DNA from: an uncultured Collinsella sp.
Lineage (GTDB): Bacteria; Actinomycetota; Coriobacteriia; Coriobacteriales; Coriobacteriaceae
Direction: 5' to 3'
Assembly: GCA_900551665.1 (NCBI GenBank)
Contig: URWW01000008.1
Location: forward strand, 1 to 51,993
DNA: 51,993 nucleotides
This document shows, piece after piece, positions 44,786-51,993 of this stretch; position 1 is the first letter of the stretch, and each line of letters opens with the position of its first letter. The notes under the pieces were generated by a model. The model did no database searches. It saw nothing but the letters and a program-made list of their open reading frames with translations, and had not been told where the DNA came from. The translations under genes were made by a program, and so were the position numbers.

Positions 44786-45763
44786 CTACCGCGCCAACGC
44801 CGCAGCGTACTGTTTGAATGCGGGGATGAGCTGCATGCGCAGCACATTGCGACGAGCATCGAAACCGCCGCTGCGGATTCTCAGCCGAATGCCCATCGCG
44901 CGCACAACGTCCGCGACGAGCTGGTTATATAGATGCTCTTCGACAATGTCCTCGTACCAGACGTTCAAAATGATCCAACCTGAGCCGACCAGCTTGTTCT
45001 GTCTGCGGTCATCGCGGCCGGCTTGCTCGATTGCATGGAACTTGCGACCCTTGTACTCGAGACCGACCTTATGGCCTGAGAATGCAACGTCCACATAGCG
45101 GTCCCCGTCGGCGGTTGAGACGCGATGGTTGAGCGAGACGGGCCCGAGGGCATAACCACCGAGTCGCCGCGGCCAGGTAAGCAATGCGCACAGAACGGAT
45201 TCCATGGGCGAGTTGGAACCGTCGCCGACCAGCTCAAGCGCCTCGCGGGCCCGGACGATCCCCGGCGCTCCGGGCATCGCATCTAACACGCGTGCGATCT
45301 GCTCGACGGAAGTCAGGGGCTTCGCCGTGTTGGTAAGGCCATCCCATGAATCATCCAGGAGGTAGGTTCCGCACAGCTCGAGGCCGATCATCGCCAGCTC
45401 CTCGACGGTGCGCTGCTGCTTCTTGTGCAGGTCCACCGTTGCAAGATGCAGAAATGTCAGAGCCGGGCTCGTCACTAAGACATCCCTGTTCACGTAAATC
45501 AGCGAGCGAGGCGGCAACTCCGCCGCACAGCGGTGACACACGATGTCGTCTCGGTTGCGGGCGCCCGACTCTTTGGACACCAGGATATGCACGGGGCGCG
45601 TTTTCACACCCAAACGCTCCATGTCGTCCGCAAACATCGCTTTTGGCGATATGCCGCAGCCGTCCAGCTTTTGCGTGCGCGGCCTATCCAAAAACTCCGG
45701 CGCCAATCGCCCGCTCGATCGCATAAATTCGAGCGCTGACTCTCCAAAAATGCATACGCTCAT
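44786..45763 (-). CDS. DUF559-like PD-(D/E)XK nuclease-fold protein
   Basis: A 325-residue protein. ATG 45763 (MSVCIFGESALEF) has GAGGGG upstream; the longer frame to 45925 merely reads through the 206-bp repeat and was rejected. The C-terminal third has SPMESVLCALL (Glu), YVDVAFSGHKVGLEYKGRKFH (Asp and Glu-x-Lys) and VGSGWIILNVWYEDI, a clear PD-(D/E)XK core like DUF559/Vsr-type endonucleases. The N-terminal part has a paired-cysteine CHRCAAEL and resembles AbiEi-type proteins. This kind of protein forms large families in actinobacteria. Its role in defence or repair is inferred from fold and from its neighbours. Confidence 0.72.
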   Translation of the reverse strand: MSVCIFGESALEFMRSSGRLAPEFLDRPRTQKLDGCGISPKAMFADDMERLGVKTRPVHILVSKESGARNRDDIVCHRCAAELPPRSLIYVNRDVLVTSPALTFLHLATVDLHKKQQRTVEELAMIGLELCGTYLLDDSWDGLTNTAKPLTSVEQIARVLDAMPGAPGIVRAREALELVGDGSNSPMESVLCALLTWPRRLGGYALGPVSLNHRVSTADGDRYVDVAFSGHKVGLEYKGRKFHAIEQAGRDDRRQNKLVGSGWIILNVWYEDIVEEHLYNQLVADVVRAMGIRLRIRSGGFDARRNVLRMQLIPAFKQYAAALAR

Positions 45764-45801
45764 GACCGTCGCCCCCTCGGCCCGATACGTTTTGCTCAGT
45801 G

Positions 45802-46007
45802 TGGTCAAAATACCCTGATTGTGCGCCGAGCAATCAGTGACGCCGTCGCGTTTGCCCAGGATTGGGCAAACTGATTCCGCCGACCACGCGCCCTGGCACC
45901 CATTGCCTCCAGCCGCCATCGACAAAACCCCAGGATTGCCCTGCGCGAGAAAATATGCACGAGCGTTTTGCCCTCGCTTTCAGCGCACAATCAGGGTATT
46001 TTGACCA
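45802..46007. repeat. 206-bp palindrome-ended element, copy B
   Basis: The same 24-bp terminal inverted repeats as copy A (45802-45825 and 45984-46007), extended to 26 bp here. TGCCCAGGATT and CAAAACCCCAGGATT sit at identical offsets 51 and 121. The first motif is in an 8-bp hairpin, GTTTGCCC-AGGATT-GGGCAAAC (45851-45872), which copy A lacks. It begins 39 bases before the DUF559-like start. The rest of the 45764-46388 gap holds AT-rich sequence, a 7-bp CGCCTGA/TCAGGCG hairpin and the rubrerythrin promoter region; no gene was seen. Confidence 0.85.
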
Positions 46008-46239
46008 CTTTCTCCAAAACGCATATTTTATAACCCCCTTATGTGGGCTTGAGCGCTTTTTCGCGCGCCATTTTGCCGTTGTAGAACCACCCGCCGGCCC
46101 CCTGAGCACCCAGACAAAAGCAGGGGCCCAATCAGCGCCTGATCTGTTCAGGCGAGCTGCTTGGACTCCCCATCTGCCCCGTCAACACGCCGATCGCCAT
46201 TCCACAGCCATCTTCCTAAGGCCTTGAACTGCACATTCG

Positions 46240-46318
46240 TTCATTTGTGAACTATTTGAGAATGAATCCTAATATGTTTCCGTTTTAGACCCATATGATT
46301 CTGGAACTGTGCCATAAT
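46240..46318 (+). promoter_or_regulatory. Rubrerythrin promoter region
   Basis: AT-rich stretch with the palindrome GTTCA-TTTG-TGAAC (46240-46253), a possible operator, and CATAAT (46313-46318) preceded by TGTGC as a candidate extended -10. No exact -35 was assigned. Confidence 0.4.
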
Positions 46319-46388
46319 GCAGATGTCAAAGCGCGACCGCGGGTTCGCCCCAAGAAGCGCATTCGCCTGTGTTCAAAGGAGAACAAAC

Positions 46389-46949
46389 ATGAAGTTCGTT
46401 TGCCCCGTTTGCGGTTTCGTTGAGGAGTTCGACGGCGAGGAGCTGCCCGCCGACTTCAAGTGCCCCCAGTGCGGCGTCTCCGGCGACCGCTTCACCAAGG
46501 TCGAGGAGGGCCAGATGACCTGGGCCGCCGAGCACATCGTGGGCGTTGCTCACGAGGAGGGCGTCACCGAGGACATCATCATGGACCTGCGCGCCAACTT
46601 CGAGGGCGAGTGCTCTGAGGTCGGTATGTACCTGGCCATGGCTCGCGTTGCCCATCGTGAGGGCTACCCCGAGATCGGCCTGTACTGGGAGAAGGCCGCT
46701 TACGAGGAGGCCGAGCACGCTTCCAAGTTCGCCGAGCTCCTGGGCGAGGTCGTGACCACCTCCACCAAGAAGAACCTCGAGATGCGCGTTGAGGCCGAGA
46801 ACGGCGCCACCGCCGGCAAGTTCGACCTCGCCAAACGTGCCAAGGCCGCTGGCCTGGACGCCATCCACGACACCGTGCACGAGATGGCCCGCGACGAGGC
46901 CCGTCACGGCAAGGCCTTCGCTGGTCTCCTGGCTCGTTACTTCGGCTAA
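46389..46949 (+). CDS. rbr: Reverse rubrerythrin
   Basis: A 186-residue protein with the domains in 'reverse' order. An N-terminal rubredoxin-type iron site uses Cys5, Cys8, Cys25 and Cys28 (CPVCG, CPQCG). The ferritin-like diiron domain follows, with FEGECSEVGMYLAM, YEEAEHASKFAELLG and MARDEARHGKAFAGLL supplying the Glu and His ligands. It reduces peroxide (and possibly oxygen) with electrons from rubredoxin or NADH systems, protecting an anaerobe. Codon use is strongly biased to a few C-ending codons, suggesting high expression. AAAGGAG lies 8 nt before ATG; the longer frame from 46317 lacks a site. Confidence 0.93.
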   Translation: MKFVCPVCGFVEEFDGEELPADFKCPQCGVSGDRFTKVEEGQMTWAAEHIVGVAHEEGVTEDIIMDLRANFEGECSEVGMYLAMARVAHREGYPEIGLYWEKAAYEEAEHASKFAELLGEVVTTSTKKNLEMRVEAENGATAGKFDLAKRAKAAGLDAIHDTVHEMARDEARHGKAFAGLLARYFG

Positions 46950-46991
46950 ACCGAGGCAACGCTTCGCAAAACGCTTTCCGTAACGGATCGC

Positions 46992-47024
46992 AAAAGACCC
47001 TGGGTTCGCCCCAGGGTCTTTTTT
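46992..47024 (+). terminator. Rho-independent terminator of the rubrerythrin gene
   Basis: AAAAGACCCTGGG and CCCAGGGTCTTTT form a 13-bp stem with a 5-nt loop, followed by further T residues. Confidence 0.92.
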
Positions 47025-47172
47025 CATATGTGGAAAGCAGGGGCACGGCATTAGTTTTTATGAACGAGCACCCCATCTACAGAGCATGTGCATCCGAATG
47101 GTAACGTTGTGTCTTTAACGCTGGGCAACCGTGTCGGTTTGCGCCCAAGGGACACCCGTGAGGAGCCACTCG

Positions 47173-47745
47173 ATGACAAATGAGCTTGAGGGTCGCGCGA
47201 TGCGCGAATCGCGAAAGGCCTGCGCGGAAGCCTGCCCCATGCGTTGCGCAACCAGCCCCATCGACGAAGTCGCCCACATCGCCCAGGCCTTGGAAACGCA
47301 AGGCAGGTTCGGCCTCACGCGAAGCTTTATCCAGCACGGCACCATGAGCGTGCATGCACACGTGATCTCCGTTGCACACGCCAGCCTCGCCATGGCCGAT
47401 CGACTCGAGCGCCTGGGGATCCGCATCGATCGCGCTTCGCTCATCCGCGGAGCGCTCCTTCACGACTACTTCCTCTACGACTGGCACGACCCCGACCCAT
47501 CGCATCGCCTGCATGGGTTCACGCACCCGTTCGCCGCGCTCGCCCGCGCGGAGGAGGACTTCGACGACCTGACCCCGCGCGAGTGCAACATCATCTCCCG
47601 TCACATGTTCCCACTGGTTCCCATCCCTCCCACCTGCCGCGAAGCATGGCTGGTGTGCCTGGCCGACAAGGCCTGTGCGCTCCATGAGACCATCGCAGGG
47701 CGGCTACCTAAGCGCCCCACAGGCCGCAAGGAGGTATCGCGATGA
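47173..47745 (+). CDS. HD-domain phosphohydrolase
   Basis: A 190-residue protein from ATG 47173 (GAGGAG 7 nt upstream). The HD core has H-V-A-H-A near 72, LLHDYFLYDWH near 100 (the HD pair), HGFTHP near 120, and HMFPL and VCLADKACAL near 165-175, a metal-dependent hydrolase of the small HD family common in Firmicutes and Actinobacteria. The substrate is unknown. Its stop overlaps the next gene by ATGA, and the pair is likely one functional unit. Confidence 0.83.
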   Translation: MTNELEGRAMRESRKACAEACPMRCATSPIDEVAHIAQALETQGRFGLTRSFIQHGTMSVHAHVISVAHASLAMADRLERLGIRIDRASLIRGALLHDYFLYDWHDPDPSHRLHGFTHPFAALARAEEDFDDLTPRECNIISRHMFPLVPIPPTCREAWLVCLADKACALHETIAGRLPKRPTGRKEVSR

Positions 47746-48731
47746 TGACGGGCTTGAGCGGAATCATCCCTGAACTGAACTCGACGGGCGCTCCCCTATC
47801 AGCGCTGTTCCTGTCCTTCGTCGTCTTCTCGTTCGTAGGATGGCTGTACGAATCCACCATCTGCGCCCTTGCGAACTACGGGCATTTTGCCAACAGCGGA
47901 TTCCTGCTTGGCCCATGCTGTCCCATCTACGGCGTGGGATCGCTCGCATGCTGGTTCTTACTGCGCGATATCCCGAACGCCGCCGTTCAGTTCCTCGCAG
48001 CGGCGCTCTTGTGCAGCGTCATCGAGTACGGCGTGGGTGCGCTGCTCGAGAAGATCACCGGCGCGCGCTTCTGGGATTACTCCAAGTTCCCCTTCAACAT
48101 CAACGGCAGGGTCTGTCTATATGGCGCCGCGCTCTTCGGAGCCGGGGCAGTCTTCATCTGCCGCATCGCCGAACCAGCGCTGTTCGACGCATTGGAGCTC
48201 ATGCCCAGACCCGGCCTCGTGGCGATCGCGTGTGCTTGCGCCGCATGCATCGCGATCGACACCGTCTTCGCCGTGGTCACTTGGCGGCAGCTTTCGCAGA
48301 AGCTCGAATTGCTTCGCATCGAGATGGCCGACAAGGTCAACGACTCCCTCAAGAACGCCTCCACCACCCTGCTGGACAAAGTGCCCGAGGGCGCTCTCGA
48401 CTCCGCGGCGGAGCTGAAGTCGCAAAGCCAAGCGGTCAATTCATGGCTCGCCGAGATGTCGGACAGCGCCTTTGAAACCGTGCGCAACAAGATCGAACTG
48501 CCCTCGTTCATGGCCGAGGGCGGGCAGAGCCTCAGGCTGGTTGTACGCCATGCCCGCAGCATTGCCCAGCGCGCCGAGACTTCCACCCCCGAAAAGCTGA
48601 AGACCGTCCTCACCCGCCGTGAGCTACGTTTCTTCAACGCGTTCCCGGAAATCAAGCTGAAAGCGTATGAGGGAATCATCCGCGCGACGAACCTCAAGGA
48701 GCGGGCGCGCGAGCTGTTTTATAGGAGGTAG
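47742..48731 (+). CDS. Putative ABC-transporter-permease-type membrane protein (DUF1113-like)
   Basis: A 329-residue protein with about five helices in its first 190 residues: FLSFVVFSFVGWLYESTIC, GPCCPIYGVGSLACWFLL, FLAAALLCSVIEYGVG, and WDYSKFPFNINGRVCLYGAALFGAG. This block is the PF06541-like 'putative ABC transporter permease' family; no ATPase partner is evident, so the name is doubtful. The second half is a soluble, mostly helical, charged tail (about 190-329). It starts in an ATGA overlap with the HD gene. Confidence 0.78.
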   Translation: MMTGLSGIIPELNSTGAPLSALFLSFVVFSFVGWLYESTICALANYGHFANSGFLLGPCCPIYGVGSLACWFLLRDIPNAAVQFLAAALLCSVIEYGVGALLEKITGARFWDYSKFPFNINGRVCLYGAALFGAGAVFICRIAEPALFDALELMPRPGLVAIACACAACIAIDTVFAVVTWRQLSQKLELLRIEMADKVNDSLKNASTTLLDKVPEGALDSAAELKSQSQAVNSWLAEMSDSAFETVRNKIELPSFMAEGGQSLRLVVRHARSIAQRAETSTPEKLKTVLTRRELRFFNAFPEIKLKAYEGIIRATNLKERARELFYRR

Positions 48732-48918
48732 TGGGCAATCACAACGAGCAGCGGCATTATCGCTCCATTCGCGGATTGGAAACGTCGCCCTATGATACGT
48801 CAGCCCCTCCTACGCCATACTCAGAAGAACCGAGGTGCGAAGACGCGCCCTCGAAAAGAGGAACAGCACGGCGTCGCGCCCCGGAAATGGAAATGCAGCG
48901 TCAAACCCGGGAGGCCCC

Positions 48919-50061
48919 ATGCTCAACGCACGCGATGCAAAACTGGTGAAGCGCTATTACCTGCTCCCCAAGGCAGCCTGGTATTCCCTGGTCGCCCTGT
49001 TCCTCACGGGCGGACTCGCAATCCTGCTCGTGATGATCGACAACATCGGGCTGGGCTCCAAAGGTTTTGGGGACCTTCAGCTGATCGCCATGGCCGCCCT
49101 CATGATCGCCGAGGGCGCGGTGTGCATCGCCTGCGGAGTAACCGCCAGACACGGGCTCGGCAGTGCCCACTGGCAGGAGCTCGAACGCGAGGCCATCGGC
49201 AGCAACGCGGACATCGGGACGAGCGCCGCCGTCCCGGGCGGTATCGGCGTGGCGGCCCCGGGGCGCCTGGTCGACACCCTGGACGACGACGACCTCGACG
49301 CCCTGAGCACAGGGCTGGAAATCGCCGGTGCCGCCATGTCCGCATACGGCTTTTTCGACACCATGCGGCGCATGAGCAGGGCCGCGGCCGCAGTCGCACA
49401 CGCCCACGGCATGAAGCTCCCCGGACCCGGCCGCACGCGCTTCCTGGTGATCGGCCTGCCGCTCCTGCTCCTCACGCTCTCCTTCGTACCGCGCTTCATC
49501 GACTCGGCCGCGCAATCCTCGGAATCCCAAGAGGCCTCCGCGCGCGCCATCCAGGCATTCAACACTGCGCTCGAACCCGTATGCAGCTACACCCTCGCCG
49601 ACGACCCGCTCGAGCACCGTCAGGACGGCGGCTACCTCGTGAGCGGAAACATCACCGATGAAGACGGCGACATCGTGGCGAATGTCTCCGTCGAGACGGA
49701 TGAGCGCGGCGCCGTCGATAGCGTGGTCTACAACGCCGACGTGGACATCGCACGCACACCCGAGGAGAACCTCGCCTTTGCCGAGGAGAACTTCGCTCGC
49801 TTCTACGAAGCGATTTCCAGCGTGGACGTCGAGGCGGAGGGAATCGAGCTGCTGGACACGGGGCTCGTCAACGCCCCCGTCCTGCCCGATCAGTTCCGTC
49901 AGACCTTCCTCACCGGCGACTATTACACCGCCATCGACATGGACCTCGATGACACCGGCACCCTGCGCGCTTGGGTTCTCTTTGACACAGAACCCAAGGA
50001 GGAGTTCGACGAGTACACCTCCCCGCAGATCTCCGTCTTCCTGATGACGCGCGGCCACTAG
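48919..50061 (+). CDS. Membrane protein of unknown function
   Basis: A 380-residue protein from ATG 48919 (GGGAGG 4 nt upstream), rather than the frame from 48835. Two hydrophobic helices occur near 20-45 and 55-80, then a disordered acidic linker (DTLDDDDLDAL), a further helix near 175-195 and an outside C-terminal domain of about 180 residues with acidic, beta-rich sequence. The pattern suggests signal reception or a cell-surface protein. No family was recognised. Confidence 0.65.
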   Translation: MLNARDAKLVKRYYLLPKAAWYSLVALFLTGGLAILLVMIDNIGLGSKGFGDLQLIAMAALMIAEGAVCIACGVTARHGLGSAHWQELEREAIGSNADIGTSAAVPGGIGVAAPGRLVDTLDDDDLDALSTGLEIAGAAMSAYGFFDTMRRMSRAAAAVAHAHGMKLPGPGRTRFLVIGLPLLLLTLSFVPRFIDSAAQSSESQEASARAIQAFNTALEPVCSYTLADDPLEHRQDGGYLVSGNITDEDGDIVANVSVETDERGAVDSVVYNADVDIARTPEENLAFAEENFARFYEAISSVDVEAEGIELLDTGLVNAPVLPDQFRQTFLTGDYYTAIDMDLDDTGTLRAWVLFDTEPKEEFDEYTSPQISVFLMTRGH

Positions 50062-50091
50062 GCGGCCCCCATAACTCGCACACCCATGGCA

Positions 50092-50123
50092 AAGGGGAGG
50101 AAACCGAACGGCTTCCTCCCCTT
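50092..50123. terminator. Hairpin between convergent genes
   Basis: AAGGGGAGGAA and TTCCTCCCCTT form an 11-bp perfect stem with a 10-nt loop, between genes ending at 50061 (+) and 50178 (-). There is no strong T-run on either side, so bidirectional termination is only suggested. Confidence 0.55.
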
Positions 50124-50177
50124 ATCAAATTCGTCACGCATGGCGAGCAGCGACATGGCACGCGCGATTCGCGCGGG

Positions 50178-51993
50178 CTACTCCTCGCCGTCGCTCTTGC
50201 TCGCGCGCTTCCAATGCAGGCCGCGGCCCAGGCGCCTCGCCACGCGCTCCACCTCGGCATCGCTCGTGAGGTGATGCGGCTTCATGCGGCTCGTCACCGA
50301 GTCGCGGCGGATGGTGGCGATGGGCTCCATCACGAACCCCTTGCCCGCGCGCATGTTCTCCTTGGCCACGCTGATCATGAGCTTGATACGGTTGAGCTGG
50401 TTGACCTCGCTCGCGCCCGGGTCGTAGTCAACGGCCACGATATTGCTCTCGGGGTGCAGGCGGCGCAGCTCCTTGATCACGGCCTTGCCCACCACGTGGT
50501 TGGGCAGGCACGCGAAGGGCTGCGTGCAGATGATGTTCGGCGCACCATGGTCGATCAGGTCGAGCATCTCGGCAGTGAGCAGCCAACCCTCGCCCATGTT
50601 GTTGCACAGGGAAAGAATCCGACGTGCCTTGTCCTGCATCACGGAGATGGGCTCGGGTCGCTCGAAGCGATCGCTCTTCTCGAGCATCTCGTCTACGGGC
50701 TTGCGCATCCAATCCACCAGGCCGATCGCAGCGTCCATGCTGGCGCGCGCCGCGGCTGAGCTGCCCAGCTCGTCCTTCTGCACCTGCGCGTTGCTCATGG
50801 AATACAGGAAGAAGTCGAGCAGGCCCGGCACCACGGCCTCGCAGCCCTCTGCCTCGATGACGTCCACCACGTGGTTGTTCGCCGTGGGATGGAACTTCAC
50901 CAGGATCTCGCCGACCACGCCCACGCGCGGCTTGGAGCCCTCACCCGTGAGCGGCAGCGTGTCGAACGCCGTGATGGCCTCGCGGGAGAGCTTCGTGAAG
51001 CTGCGCCGCGTGAATGTCGGCGCGAGACGACGAGCGCGCTCCATGAAGTCCTCGAACAGCTCGTTGGCAGCCCCCTCCTCCGCCTCGTAGGGACGCGTGC
51101 GATAGAGCATCTGCATCATGAGATCGCCGAACAGCACGCTGTACACGCAGGACTTGAGCAGCGGGACCGTGAGCTTAAAGCCCGGGTTGCTCTCGTCGAG
51201 CTTCACGGCGGAGAGGCTGATCACCGGAATGTCGGGGTGCCCGCTGTCGCGCAGGGCCTTGCGGATGAGCGCGATGTAGTTGGTGGCGCGGCAGCCACCG
51301 CCAGTCTGGGTGATCACCACGGCGGTCTTGGACAGATCGTAGCGTCCGCTCTCGATGGCCTCCATGATCTGACCCGTCACCAGGATGGACGGATAGCAGA
51401 TGTCGTTGTTCACATAGCGCAGACCCGCCTCCACGGCACCGCGGTCGGTGGAGGGCAGAAGCTCCAGGTTGTAACCGCCGGCACGGAAGACCTCCTTGAT
51501 GAGGTCGAAGTGGATGGGCGCCATCTGCGGGCACAGGATGGTGTAGCCCGCCTCGCGCATCTCCTCGGTGAAGGGCACCTTGGGAAACGCCGCGCTCGCG
51601 GCGGCGCGTTGCGGCTCGAGGGCGTATTTGTGCGTGGCGAACACCGGCGCATCAGAGCTCGGCGCGACGGGCGCGGCCTCGCCCTGCTCGTACGCCTCGC
51701 CCGCGGCAGCCGCCTCGGCGGCGCGCTCGGCCTCCTGGTCTTTCAGGGCGGCCATGAGCGAGCGGATGCGGATGCGCGCGGCGCCCAGGTTGGACACCTC
51801 ATCGATCTTGAGCACGGTGTAGATCTTGCCGCTCGCCTCGAGGATCTCCTGGACCTGGTCGGTGGTAAGCGCGTCCAGGCCGCAGCCGAACGAGTTGAGC
51901 TGGATGAGGTCGAGGTCGTTGCGCATGGTCACAAAACGCGCCGCGGCGTACAGGCGGCTGTGGAACATCCACTGGTCCACCACGCGGATCGGG
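50178..51993 (-). CDS. 2-hydroxyacyl-CoA dehydratase / CoA-activase family protein, 3' part
   Basis: The frame is open to the window edge, so at least 604 residues of a much larger protein are present. The sequence matches the C-terminal half of the long (about 1400-residue) activase-dehydratase fusions (BcrAD/BadFG-type ATPase plus DUF2229 regions): LIQLNSFGCGLDALTTDQV, ILCPQMAPIHFDLIKEVF, YVNNDICYPSILVTGQIMEA, ITQTGGGCRATNYIALIRKAL and ICTQPFACLPNHVVGKAVIKEL. The conserved cysteines in these segments are likely iron-sulfur ligands. Such proteins are found in anaerobes and use ATP to drive reductive chemistry. The exact substrate is unknown. Confidence 0.88.
   Translation of the reverse strand, partial: PIRVVDQWMFHSRLYAAARFVTMRNDLDLIQLNSFGCGLDALTTDQVQEILEASGKIYTVLKIDEVSNLGAARIRIRSLMAALKDQEAERAAEAAAAGEAYEQGEAAPVAPSSDAPVFATHKYALEPQRAAASAAFPKVPFTEEMREAGYTILCPQMAPIHFDLIKEVFRAGGYNLELLPSTDRGAVEAGLRYVNNDICYPSILVTGQIMEAIESGRYDLSKTAVVITQTGGGCRATNYIALIRKALRDSGHPDIPVISLSAVKLDESNPGFKLTVPLLKSCVYSVLFGDLMMQMLYRTRPYEAEEGAANELFEDFMERARRLAPTFTRRSFTKLSREAITAFDTLPLTGEGSKPRVGVVGEILVKFHPTANNHVVDVIEAEGCEAVVPGLLDFFLYSMSNAQVQKDELGSSAAARASMDAAIGLVDWMRKPVDEMLEKSDRFERPEPISVMQDKARRILSLCNNMGEGWLLTAEMLDLIDHGAPNIICTQPFACLPNHVVGKAVIKELRRLHPESNIVAVDYDPGASEVNQLNRIKLMISVAKENMRAGKGFVMEPIATIRRDSVTSRMKPHHLTSDAEVERVARRLGRGLHWKRASKSDGEE

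Noticed and set aside
45764..45925. Long N-terminal extension of the DUF559-like gene
   Set aside because: It only reads through the 206-bp repeat element; ATG 45763 has its own ribosome site and begins conserved sequence.

Overview
The window looks like chromosomal DNA of a GC-rich, low-rRNA-density anaerobic actinobacterium, most likely a Coriobacteriia member (Collinsella-like). The reasons are strong G/C third-position bias, a reverse rubrerythrin, a 2-hydroxyacyl-CoA dehydratase/activase-type giant protein, a branched-chain amino-acid ABC operon, a DUF3516 Ski2-like helicase and Gram-positive-type LexA boxes. The taxon is an inference. No rRNA, tRNA or CRISPR array was recognised.

Layout. 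1-2273 (-): 3'-truncated RecJ exonuclease fused to a helicase domain. 2462-4128: BASS-family transporter and CutC, convergent on a shared CTAG. 4362-9209 (-): complete liv operon livJ-H-M-G-F with a strong terminator. 9537-12138 (+): homoserine dehydrogenase and a CaCA-type Na+/Ca2+ exchanger. 12345-14861 (+): Lhr-like helicase behind a LexA box. 14919-18874 (-): Elp3-like tRNA enzyme, spermidine-synthase-like protein and a broken CapA-like gene. 18998-20714 (+): Trm9-like methyltransferase and a TrmB homologue, which with Elp3 form a tRNA-modification neighbourhood. 21157-23940 (+): DUF3516 helicase. 24128-26904: C39-like peptidase convergent on a Ser/Thr kinase and its small HTH partner. 27094-31964: DUF4190/DUF4352-like protein, NifX-like protein, a DUF5714 gene divergent from an ArsC-ArsR fusion around a large operator, then an ABC-F ATPase. 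32172-38973: amidotransferase-less GMP synthetase, ModD, APC permease, NOSP-family and DUF2130 genes with a DUF2130 remnant, GNAT and HIRAN proteins. 39232-45763: an AT-richer defence-like island (AIPR protein, fused Sau3AI-type restriction endonuclease/cytosine methyltransferase, DUF559-type nuclease) that also contains a cysteine hydrolase. 46389-51993: reverse rubrerythrin, HD hydrolase plus membrane protein, another membrane protein, and the 3' part of a CoA-activase/dehydratase gene.

The observations most worth following are four. (1) The restriction-modification gene is out of frame at a run of nine G residues, exactly before methyltransferase motif X, and its promoter is a 19-bp inverted repeat holding two LexA-type boxes and two GATC sites. 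(2) A 206-bp element with perfect 24-bp terminal inverted repeats occurs twice, with fixed-position internal motifs but otherwise different interiors. (3) An Elp3 gene is divergent from a Trm9-like methyltransferase, suggesting a bacterial mcm5U34-type pathway. (4) An ArsC-ArsR fusion is divergent from a DUF5714 gene across a 44-bp double dyad. Three convergent gene pairs share a single CTAG as both stop codons, one of which confirms the ancestral reading frame of the restriction-modification gene.
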